Shown here in pieces: positions 33,037 to 40,482 of a DNA stretch of 64,000 bases (position 1 is the first letter of the stretch; every line of letters starts with the position of its first letter). Under the pieces are notes generated by a model. The model searched no databases. It had not been told where the DNA came from and saw only the letters and a list, made by a program, of their open reading frames with translations. Made by a program: the position numbers and the translations under genes. The DNA is from Paragemmobacter kunshanensis (GTDB lineage: Bacteria; Pseudomonadota; Alphaproteobacteria; Rhodobacterales; Rhodobacteraceae), in assembly GCF_011059185.1 (NCBI RefSeq), contig NZ_JAALFE010000017.1, forward strand, positions 1-64,000, in the 5' to 3' direction.

Positions 33037-34091
33037 GGCTCTGCTTTCTGGTCAGCGGTTGAGCGAAGGATCAGGTTGAGGCAATCCGGATCGCCGAAAC
33101 CGCCCGATTTCGTGACAATAAGTGGTGCAGGGGAAAAATCCAGCGGCAGGCTGACGGGCATTCCGGGCAGCACCTCGCCCATCACGCGAAGCACGCCGGC
33201 GCCCATGCGGTGCAGGGCTGCGGCAGCGGTTTCCCCGCCGGTGAGAAGCAGGCTGTGCCGCCCCTGCAGCAAGCCGTCGGCAAGGCTTTCGGCAAGACGG
33301 GCGGCCACCGTCGCCCCATCCGCGCCCGGGCCGGGCGTGGCCTGGAGGATGGCGATGTCCGGCAGGGGGCCGTGTGGGGCGGCGAGGCCATCCGGTGCCG
33401 CGACCCAGAGCGCGCCCGGATGGGCGGCGCGCAGGCGTGCGACCTGATCGAGCGTCGCCAGATCGCGCGAGCCGATGAGGAAGGTCATGGGCAGGTGCAG
33501 GCGGACGGGCGGCGGCGGGGGCCGGTCCGGGCGGCCCGATGCCCGGGCCAGGGCCGAGGCAAGGCCGCGCGCGCCTGCAAGCAGCGCCCCCTGCCCCGCC
33601 GCGACGATCCGGTCGAGATCGGCATCGGTGCAGGCATCCGGGCAATCCACGCGAAGGCCGGGGGATACCGGCGGGATGACGGGGATCGGACGGTCCACGC
33701 CAAGGCCGGCCACCTGTCCTTTCACCACATAACGGCCCAGTTCCGGGATCGCGGGACAAAGGACGAGCCGGGGCGGTTGCCGCACGGCGGCGATCGCCAG
33801 GGTTTCGGCCGCAACATGGCCCTTCATCCGGCTGTCGATCTTCTTGAACAGGCGCGGGACTTCGGCCAGGGCCAGGGCCGCGTGCCGGGCGCGGGAGGCG
33901 GCCTCGTCGCTTGTCAGTTCGCGGCTGTTGAGCGAGACGGCAAGGACATCCGGACCGGCGGCAAGGGCCCGGTCGAGTGCGACGGGATCGGTGGCGACAA
34001 GTGTCGTCCAGCCTGCCCGCGCGAAAGGCACGACGGAATCGAGCGCGCCGGTCAGATCGTCCGAGATCAGGGCCGTATGGGGAGGGGGCAT
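33033..34091 (-). CDS. Four-carbon acid sugar kinase family protein (DUF1537)
   Basis: A 352-residue kinase of the DUF1537 group (DtnK/OtnK/LtnK family). The N-terminal domain carries ALISDDLTGALDSVVPFA and LFKKIDSRMKGHVAAET, which bind the acid sugar. The C-terminal nucleotide part has LLTGGETAAAALHRMGAG and IVTKSGGFGD. Family members phosphorylate D-threonate, D-erythronate or 3-oxo-tetronates, and the PdxA2 enzyme acts on the product. It is somewhat shorter than the usual 420 residues. The start at 34091 was chosen over one that runs into the operator region. Confidence 0.83.
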   Translation of the reverse strand: MPPPHTALISDDLTGALDSVVPFARAGWTTLVATDPVALDRALAAGPDVLAVSLNSRELTSDEAASRARHAALALAEVPRLFKKIDSRMKGHVAAETLAIAAVRQPPRLVLCPAIPELGRYVVKGQVAGLGVDRPIPVIPPVSPGLRVDCPDACTDADLDRIVAAGQGALLAGARGLASALARASGRPDRPPPPPVRLHLPMTFLIGSRDLATLDQVARLRAAHPGALWVAAPDGLAAPHGPLPDIAILQATPGPGADGATVAARLAESLADGLLQGRHSLLLTGGETAAAALHRMGAGVLRVMGEVLPGMPVSLPLDFSPAPLIVTKSGGFGDPDCLNLILRSTADQKAEP

Positions 34092-34137
34092 GTCCAACCT
34101 TTCCTTGGCCCCCGAGTAAAGCGCACAGCCTGTAAAG

Positions 34138-34154
34138 TTGCAAACCATTTGTAA
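34138..34154. promoter_or_regulatory. Candidate GntR operator ahead of the kinase
   Basis: TTGCAAA (34138-34144), CCA, TTTGTAA (34148-34154) form a near-perfect inverted repeat with one mismatch in seven. It is centred 55 bases before the kinase start, in an AT-rich island within GC-rich DNA. The size and symmetry fit a GntR/FCD dimer, suggesting autoregulation of the kinase-regulator pair. Confidence 0.65.
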
Positions 34155-34196
34155 ATCCACCGCAGGCGGGACCGGGTGGGCAGAAGGTCTGGTCGA

Positions 34197-34718
34197 TCAG
34201 GCGGCGGGGATCTGCGCGCCGGTTGCGAAAAGCGCCCAGTCTTCCAGACTGTCGATATCGGGGGCGATCTGCCGGGCGCATCCTTCGGCGAAGGATTGGA
34301 AGGCGGGCAGGTTCAGGCTGTTCACCCCGACGAGGACGGGCAGGCCGAGGCCGATGGCATCGGCAATGATGCTGCGGAAACCGCGGCCCTCGGCCTCGTG
34401 CTTGCCGAACTTGTTGACGATCAGGATATCGGCCCCCTCGGCCAGACTGGCCGAGACGAGCCCTGCGGCGGTTTCGAGGGCGGAGGGATCGAGCCTGCAT
34501 CCGCGGGCGGACTGGCCCAGTGCCTGGCTGATGCGCAGGATCCGGCCTTCGGGCAGGACGCGGACATCCATGTCGCAGGGGCCGGAATCGCCGCGGTCGG
34601 AATTGATCTGGACAATGCCCCGGCAGCGCAGGCCGCGGGCGGCAAGGCGGGCGGCAAGGTGGAAGAGGATCAGGTCGGTATCGCCCCGACCGGGTGCCAT
34701 TGTGAAGGCAAGGTGCAT
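34197..34718 (-). CDS. DUF2478 protein, nucleotide-binding-like
   Basis: A 173-residue protein matching the DUF2478 pattern. The N-terminal MHLAFTMAPGRGDTDLILFH looks like a degenerate P-loop region, and ILIVNKFGKHEAEGRGFRS like a Walker-B-type strand; GVNSLNLPAFQSFAEGCA follows. DUF2478 genes are known near molybdenum cofactor and nitrate-reductase genes. It is the last gene of the nar-moeA operon, 14 bases after moeA, and may take part in cofactor handling. Biochemical function unknown. Confidence 0.8.
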   Translation of the reverse strand: MHLAFTMAPGRGDTDLILFHLAARLAARGLRCRGIVQINSDRGDSGPCDMDVRVLPEGRILRISQALGQSARGCRLDPSALETAAGLVSASLAEGADILIVNKFGKHEAEGRGFRSIIADAIGLGLPVLVGVNSLNLPAFQSFAEGCARQIAPDIDSLEDWALFATGAQIPAA

Positions 34719-34732
34719 GGGACGCTCCGGTA

Positions 34733-36007
34733 TCAGCAGAAGGGAAGGAATTCGGCAAGTGCGCCGGGTGGCAGATCCGCGGCATCGGCGGGGATGAGCA
34801 TCAGCCCGTCAGCCGCATGCAACGCGCCGACCCTGGCGGAATGGGTTTCGGCGGCGAAGGTGACCACCTCGCGCCCCTGCGGATCGAAGCCGATGCAGCG
34901 GGCGGGGCGGTATTCGCAGCGCCCCGGCTTGTGCCGGACGGGATCGGCCGTGACGACATGGCGACGGGCAGGACCGGCGGAGTGGTTGCCGGTGAGCCTG
35001 TGCAGCAGCGCCTGGCCGAAGAGATGCCAGGTGACGAAGGCAGAAAGCGGATTGCCCGGCAGGCCAAGCCAGTGTGTAGACCCGATCTGTCCGTAGGTGA
35101 CGGGTTTGCCGGGCTTGATCGCGACGCCGCTGAAGGCGATCCTGCCGCCGCGGGCGAGGATGGCGGGTTTGACGTGATCCTCTTCCCCGACGGAGATCCC
35201 GCCGGTGGTGATCAGGAGATCGCTGGCCCCGGCCAGTTCGGCGATCTGGAGGAACAGGCCGTCGCGGCTGTCGAGGCCGGTTTCCACGGCGATGAGATCG
35301 ACCTCGGGTCGGGCCGCGAGAAGGGTGCGCAGCATGGGGGTGTTCACATCCCAGATCTGCGCCGCATCGCGGGGCGCGCCGGTCTGGCGCAGTTCGTCGC
35401 CGGTGACGAGCAGCGAGACGCGGAGGCGGCGGCGCAGCAAGAGGTGCGATGCACCGGCGCTGGCACAGGCGGCAATCTCGCGCGGGCCGAGCCTGCTGCC
35501 CTCGTGCAGCATCACGGCGCCGCGGGGCATTTCACTGGCCGCATGGCGGATGTTCTGGCCCGGGATGGGACGCTGGGCGATGCGGATGCTATGGGCGTGG
35601 CGGCGGACTTCTTCCTGCATGATGACGGCATCCGCCCCGGCCGGGAGGGGCGCGCCGGTGAAGATGCGGCTGGCCTGAAGGCCCGACAGGGCGGCCGCAG
35701 GTTGCCCGGCCGGGCCCCGGGCGACGACCGGAAGCGTCCATGGCCCCGGACCGGACAGGGCAGACGTGGCGAGGGCATAGCCATCCATCGCGGCGCTGTC
35801 GAAGGGCGGGATCGCCGCTTGCGCGACAACGGGCGCGGCAAGGATGCGGCCCCGCGCATCCTGCAGGTAGAGCGTTTCGGTTTCCGCCACGGGCTGCGCC
35901 CGGTCGGCGATGAGGGACAGCGCCGTGTCGATGGGGATCAGCTTTCCGGCGGTATCGCGCCGGTCGCATCCGCAGCCTGAGGGGGCGAGGGGTTCAAGCG
36001 CGGTCAT
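34733..36007 (-). CDS. moeA: Molybdopterin molybdotransferase MoeA with cysteine-bearing N-terminus
   Basis: A 424-residue MoeA that inserts molybdate into adenylyl-molybdopterin to make the cofactor NarG needs. PPFDSAAMDGYALATSAL, IFTGAPLPAGADAVIMQEEV, LITTGGISVGEEDHVKPAI and LGLPGNPLSAFVTWHLF are the conserved blocks. The N-terminus begins MTALEPLAPSGCGCDRRD, an extra cysteine pair not found in E. coli MoeA. It overlaps the carbonic anhydrase stop by four bases, tying cofactor synthesis to the nar operon. Confidence 0.92.
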   Translation of the reverse strand: MTALEPLAPSGCGCDRRDTAGKLIPIDTALSLIADRAQPVAETETLYLQDARGRILAAPVVAQAAIPPFDSAAMDGYALATSALSGPGPWTLPVVARGPAGQPAAALSGLQASRIFTGAPLPAGADAVIMQEEVRRHAHSIRIAQRPIPGQNIRHAASEMPRGAVMLHEGSRLGPREIAACASAGASHLLLRRRLRVSLLVTGDELRQTGAPRDAAQIWDVNTPMLRTLLAARPEVDLIAVETGLDSRDGLFLQIAELAGASDLLITTGGISVGEEDHVKPAILARGGRIAFSGVAIKPGKPVTYGQIGSTHWLGLPGNPLSAFVTWHLFGQALLHRLTGNHSAGPARRHVVTADPVRHKPGRCEYRPARCIGFDPQGREVVTFAAETHSARVGALHAADGLMLIPADAADLPPGALAEFLPFC

Positions 36008-36618
36008 CTTTCCCCTGCCCCGAAATGGCCGGGCCCCATGCTGCAATCCAGATCGCGCAGGAGGCCATCCTTCAGCCCGTAGATCAGGCCATGCACCCGG
36101 ATATCGGCGCCCCTTTCCCAGGCGCGCTGGAGGATGGGCGTTTCGCAGACGCGGCGGACGCCTTCCACGACGTTCAGTTCCGCCAGCCTGTCGCGGCGGC
36201 CTTCGGCATCGGATTCGCGCCCCAGATCGACGGCATAGCTGCGGGCAAGGCGGCGGATCGGTTCCAGCCAGTGATCGGCAAGACCATGGGGCAGATCCTC
36301 GGTCGCGGCGCGGACACCGCCGCAGCCGTAATGGCCGCAGACGATGATTTCGCGCACATGCAGCGTGTCCACCGCGAATTCGAGCGAGGAGAGGAAGTTC
36401 ATGTCGGCGGAATGGATCACATTGGCCACGTTGCGATGCACGAAGACCTCGCCGGGGTCGAGACCCGCGACGACATTCGCCGGAACGCGGCTGTCCGAAC
36501 AGCCGATCCAGAAGAATTCCGGGGCCTGAAGCGCGGCAAGGCGGGTGAAGTAATCCGGTTCCTGCCGCTGGCGGAGGTGCGACCAGTCGCGGTTGCGGCT
36601 GAGCAGATCGTTCAGCAT
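36004..36618 (-). CDS. Beta-class carbonic anhydrase
   Basis: A 204-residue enzyme interconverting CO2 and bicarbonate. The zinc ligands are clear: the Cys of WIGCSDSRVPAN (with the Asp-Arg dyad), and the His and Cys of IVCGHYGCGGVRAA. QRAWERGADIRVHGLIYGLK closes the fold. It is of normal length and ends in a four-base overlap with moeA. Its place in a nitrate-reductase operon is unusual; it may buffer pH or supply bicarbonate during nitrate respiration. Confidence 0.92.
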   Translation of the reverse strand: MLNDLLSRNRDWSHLRQRQEPDYFTRLAALQAPEFFWIGCSDSRVPANVVAGLDPGEVFVHRNVANVIHSADMNFLSSLEFAVDTLHVREIIVCGHYGCGGVRAATEDLPHGLADHWLEPIRRLARSYAVDLGRESDAEGRRDRLAELNVVEGVRRVCETPILQRAWERGADIRVHGLIYGLKDGLLRDLDCSMGPGHFGAGER

Positions 36619-36669
36619 GCTGTTGGCCCCGGAATGCGTGTCTGGTTCATGTCAGGCCCCGTGCAGGGT

Positions 36670-37470
36670 TCAGATCGGATCGAGGGATGCGCCCGAGATG
36701 ACCGACTGGCGGGCAAGCGCGGCGACGAAGGCCTGCGAGGCGCGGGCCCAGGCCATCTTTTCCAGCGCCTCGGCAAGGCGCGGGCGCAGGGTTTCGAAGG
36801 GCAGGACCTGCCCGGGAGCCGTGGCGTTCAGCCGGATGATGTGCCAGCCGTGCCGCGACTGGACGGGATCCGGCGTCATGCCGCCTTCGGGAAGGGCGCG
36901 CAGGGCGGATTCGAATTCGGGGACGGTGTCGCCCGGGCCGATCTGGCCCAGATGGCCGCCTGCCGCCCTTGATCCGCAATCGCTTTGCCCGGCGGCGGCG
37001 GCGAAGCCCCTGGCGTCATCCCCGAGGCGGGCGAGGATCGCCCTTGCCCGGGCCAGCGCGGCCGCGCTTTCGGCTTCGTCGCGCGGATCGCAGGCGCAGA
37101 GGATATGCGAGACATCCCAGAGCGGGGCCGACCGGAAGCGGGACGGATCCTTCATCCATTCGGCGCGCATCGCCTCTTCCGTGATCGGGGGAAGGGTGAT
37201 CGACTGGTCGAGCAGCGCGCGGATCAGGGCCTCGTCCTCGGTCTCGGTCCGGCCGGGGGCCAGTTCCATCGGATCGGGAACAAGGCCGCGACGCCGGGCC
37301 TCTTGCAGCAGAAGCGCGCGGATCGTCAGCGCCTGCGCCGCCTTGCGCCAGGCAATGCCGGGCTTTCCCCTGGGCGCGGCGTGGTTCTGCGCCTCGGATG
37401 CGATGGCGGCGGCGGGGATGGTTTCGCCGTTCACGATGACATCGGGGTGGAGGCTGGCGAGAATGGCCAT
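36670..37470 (-). CDS. Parvulin-type peptidyl-prolyl isomerase, nar operon
   Basis: A 266-residue protein with a SurA/NifM-like N-terminal helical chaperone part and a parvulin domain at about 120-225 (WDVSHILCACDPRDEAESAA, GGHLGQIGPGDTVPEFESAL, VQSRHGWHIIRLN). No signal peptide is seen, so it should act in the cytoplasm. NifM-like isomerases commonly follow narI in proteobacterial nar operons and are thought to help nitrate-reductase maturation. Its start shares one base with the narI stop (TGATG). Confidence 0.87.
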   Translation of the reverse strand: MAILASLHPDVIVNGETIPAAAIASEAQNHAAPRGKPGIAWRKAAQALTIRALLLQEARRRGLVPDPMELAPGRTETEDEALIRALLDQSITLPPITEEAMRAEWMKDPSRFRSAPLWDVSHILCACDPRDEAESAAALARARAILARLGDDARGFAAAAGQSDCGSRAAGGHLGQIGPGDTVPEFESALRALPEGGMTPDPVQSRHGWHIIRLNATAPGQVLPFETLRPRLAEALEKMAWARASQAFVAALARQSVISGASLDPI

Positions 37471-38231
37471 CACTTGCCCCCCGCCTTGGGGCCGGCCACG
37501 GCCTGCCGCCGGTCGAAGGCCGCGCGGCGTTCGTCCAGAGGGCGACGGCGGCGCGAGCGGACCAACTGGTATCCCGGGCGCAGGAAGAGATAGCGCAGGG
37601 GTGCGAAGAAGCCCGACAGGACATGCGCGAGGCGCGTGAAGGGGAAGACGAGGAAGATGGTCAGGCCAAGGAAGAGGTGCATCTTGAACAGAAGCGCGAC
37701 ATCGGCGATCTGGTCCGCCGCGCCGGAGCGGAAGGTGAAGATCATCTGCGCCCAGGTCATGAACTTTGTCATTTCGTGCCCGTCGAGGTGTTGCAGCGAA
37801 ATGAAGATCGTGCCCAGCCCGAGGATCAGTTGCGCCAGAAGCAGGACAAGGATCGCGATGTCGGCGAAGCTGGAGGTCTTGCGGATGCGCGGATCCATCC
37901 AGCGGCGGTGCAGGAGCATCGCCCCGCCGACGAGGGCCATGATCCCGGCCACACCGCCGGCGATCACGGCCAGCAATTGCTTGGCACCATGGCTGATGCC
38001 CAGCGCATCGAAGAGGGCGATGGGTGTCAGCAGGCCGACGAGATGTCCGAAGAAGATCACCAGAACGCCGACGTGAAACAGCGTCGAGCCGATCATCAGC
38101 TGGCGGCGCCGCAGCAACTGGCTGGAGGAGGTCTTCCAGGTGAAGGGATCGCGTTCGTAGCGGGCGACAGAGCCGATCAGGAGGACGGCAAGGGCGATGT
38201 AGGGATAGATGCCGAAAAGGAAGTCGTGCAT
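37470..38231 (-). CDS. narI: Respiratory nitrate reductase gamma subunit (cytochrome b)
   Basis: A 253-residue membrane protein, normal NarI length. It has five hydrophobic helices from MHDFLFGIYPYIALAVLLIG onward. Histidines in FHVGVLVIFFGHLVG and in the late helix LTIFLVFPFTRLAHVLSG bind the two hemes b. It passes electrons from quinol to NarH. It lies 11 bases after narJ and is one base-coupled to the isomerase gene. Confidence 0.93.
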   Translation of the reverse strand: MHDFLFGIYPYIALAVLLIGSVARYERDPFTWKTSSSQLLRRRQLMIGSTLFHVGVLVIFFGHLVGLLTPIALFDALGISHGAKQLLAVIAGGVAGIMALVGGAMLLHRRWMDPRIRKTSSFADIAILVLLLAQLILGLGTIFISLQHLDGHEMTKFMTWAQMIFTFRSGAADQIADVALLFKMHLFLGLTIFLVFPFTRLAHVLSGFFAPLRYLFLRPGYQLVRSRRRRPLDERRAAFDRRQAVAGPKAGGK

Positions 38232-38242
38232 GGCCCTCTCCT

Positions 38243-38956
38243 TTACAGGTTGGACGGGCGCGCCGGGGCGGCGGGCCGGGTGGGGCTGTCCATGGAGGCG
38301 AGGATGTCGCGCATCTGGGGGCAGCCTGCATTGGGATCGGGGCCGAAGGTCACCTCGGTTTCCTGCCAGATCGCATCCAGCGCGGCGAGATCGGCAGGGT
38401 CATCCTCGGGTTGGGCCAGCAGGGCGGCGAGCGCCTCTGCATCCACTTCGGCCGCGGCGAGACCCGAAAGGGCGGCGAACGCGGCGGCATATCCACTGCC
38501 GCGCCGGGTGAGCCGCGCGGCAAGCGCATCGAGGATATGCGCCGCGTCCGCCAAGGTTTCCCGCGCCTCGCCTGTGGGACGCGAGGACAGGAATTCGAGG
38601 AGGACCGGCAGATGATCGGGGAGTTCGGTCGTCATGGGTTCGAAACCCGCGGCGCGATAGGTTTCGATCAGGCTGACCATGGCACCGCCCCTGTCGCGGC
38701 TTTCGCCATGGACATGTTCGAAGAGATTGAGCGACAGGCTGCGCGAGCGATCGAAGAGCATCACGTAGCGTTCCTGCAGATCATAGAGATCGGCCTGAGC
38801 CAGATCGTCTGCGAGTGCCTGCAGGGCCGCCCTGATGGGGGCGGCGATCCGCAGATCGGCACGGAACACTGCCGCAATGGCGGGCATGGCCTGTTGCAGT
38901 TCGGCGGACGGGTAGCTGAGCGTCAGCGACAGGGCCTTCAGGGTGCGATCGTTCAT
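38243..38956 (-). CDS. narJ: Nitrate reductase assembly chaperone
   Basis: A 237-residue TorD-family chaperone. The N-terminus reads KALSLTLSYPSAELQQAMP, with YVMLFDRSRSLSLNLFEHVH and ESRDRGGAMVSLIETYRAAG as the conserved core. It holds apo-NarGH until the molybdenum cofactor is inserted and membrane docking occurs. Its start overlaps the narH stop by one base. Confidence 0.93.
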   Translation of the reverse strand: MNDRTLKALSLTLSYPSAELQQAMPAIAAVFRADLRIAAPIRAALQALADDLAQADLYDLQERYVMLFDRSRSLSLNLFEHVHGESRDRGGAMVSLIETYRAAGFEPMTTELPDHLPVLLEFLSSRPTGEARETLADAAHILDALAARLTRRGSGYAAAFAALSGLAAAEVDAEALAALLAQPEDDPADLAALDAIWQETEVTFGPDPNAGCPQMRDILASMDSPTRPAAPARPSNL

Positions 38957-40482
38957 CAGAAGGACTCCAGCGGAAGGGCGAAGGATTTCTTCTTGCCGCC
39001 GAAGAGGCCGGTCTTGCCGGTTTCCCCGCCGGAACAGCCGTTGCCATCGGTGAAGCCGCAGCCGCCGCGGATGTCGGCGCCCTGTTCGTTCTGTTCGCGG
39101 TGGGCGGTGGGGATGGCGAAGCGGTCTTCGTAATCGGCGATGGCCATGATCCTGTACATGTCCTCGATCATCCGGCCCGACATGCCGACGCGGGCAGCGA
39201 TGCCTTCGTCGCGCACGCCATCCACCGTAAGCGCCCGCATGTAGAGCCGCATGGCCGACATGCGTTCGAGGGCGGAGACGATGGGTTCTTCATCCCCTGC
39301 CGTCAGCATGTTCGCCAGATACTGAACCGGGATGCGGAGAGAGCGCACATCGGGCATCTGGTCGCTCATGGCGATCTGGCCGGCCTGGGCGGCGTTCTGG
39401 ATGGGCGAGAGCGGCGGGATATACCAGACCATGGGCAGGGTGCGGTATTCCGGGTGCAGCGGGAAGGCGACCTTCCATTCCATCGCCATCTTCCAGATCG
39501 GGCTGATCTTCGCGGCTTCGATCCAGTCTTCCGGCACGCCATCGCGGCGGGCGGCGGCGATCACCTCGGGGTCGTTCGGATCGAGGAAGACGTCAAGCTG
39601 CGCGCCGTAGAGATCTGTTTCCCGTTCGGCGCTGGCGGCGGCCTCGATCCTGTCGGCGTCATAGAGGATCACGCCGAGATAGCGGATGCGGCCGACGCAG
39701 GTTTCCGAACAGACGGTCGGTTGTCCGCTTTCGATGCGGGGATAGCAGAAGGTGCATTTCTCGGACTTGCCGGTATCCCAGTTGTAATAGACCTTCTTGT
39801 AGGGGCAGCCGGAGATGCACATCCGCCAGCCGCGGCATTTTTCCTGGTCGATCAGGACGATGCCGTCTTCTTCCCGCTTGTAGATCGCGCCCGAAGGGCA
39901 GGAGGCGGAACAGGTGGGGTTGAGGCAATGCTCGCACAGGCGCGGCAGATACATCATGAAGGTATTCTCATACTCTCCGTAGATGTCCTTCTGGACCTTG
40001 TCGAAGTTGTAGTCGGCCGAGCGTTTGGCGAATTCGCCGCCGAGGATTTCCTCCCAGTTCGGGCCCTTCTCGATCTTTTCCATCCTTTCGCCGGTGATCC
40101 TTGACCGGGGGCGGGCGGTGGGGAAAGCCTGCATGTCTGGCGCGGATTTCAGGTGGTCGTAGTCGAAATCGAAGGGTTCGTAGTAATCGTCGATCTCGGG
40201 CATCGAGGGGTTGGCGAAGATGTTCGCCAGGATGCGCCACTTGGCCCCCTGCCTTGGCTGGAGCTTGCCCGATTTCGACCGGACCCAGCCGCCATTCCAG
40301 CGTTTCTGGTTTTCCCAATCGGTCGGATAGCCGGTGCCGGGCTTGGTTTCGACATTGTTGAACCAGGCGTATTCGACGCCTTCGCGGCTGGTCCAGACGT
40401 TCTTGCAGGTGACAGAACAGGTGTGGCAGCCGATGCACTTGTCCAGGTTCAGGACCTTGCCGATTTGTGCGCGAACCTTCAT
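38956..40482 (-). CDS. narH: Respiratory nitrate reductase beta subunit (iron-sulfur)
   Basis: A 508-residue iron-sulfur protein. The first cysteine cluster is in LDKCIGCHTCSVTCKNVW; others are in CEHCLNPTCSASCPSGA, CRGWRMCISGCPYKK and KCTFCYPRIESGQPTVCSE. The tryptophan in CRGWRMC marks the [3Fe-4S] cluster typical of NarH. It relays electrons from NarI to NarG. The last 25 residues include a Cys-rich GGCGFTDGNGCSGG stretch common in this lineage. It overlaps narG by four bases. Confidence 0.95.
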   Translation of the reverse strand: MKVRAQIGKVLNLDKCIGCHTCSVTCKNVWTSREGVEYAWFNNVETKPGTGYPTDWENQKRWNGGWVRSKSGKLQPRQGAKWRILANIFANPSMPEIDDYYEPFDFDYDHLKSAPDMQAFPTARPRSRITGERMEKIEKGPNWEEILGGEFAKRSADYNFDKVQKDIYGEYENTFMMYLPRLCEHCLNPTCSASCPSGAIYKREEDGIVLIDQEKCRGWRMCISGCPYKKVYYNWDTGKSEKCTFCYPRIESGQPTVCSETCVGRIRYLGVILYDADRIEAAASAERETDLYGAQLDVFLDPNDPEVIAAARRDGVPEDWIEAAKISPIWKMAMEWKVAFPLHPEYRTLPMVWYIPPLSPIQNAAQAGQIAMSDQMPDVRSLRIPVQYLANMLTAGDEEPIVSALERMSAMRLYMRALTVDGVRDEGIAARVGMSGRMIEDMYRIMAIADYEDRFAIPTAHREQNEQGADIRGGCGFTDGNGCSGGETGKTGLFGGKKKSFALPLESF

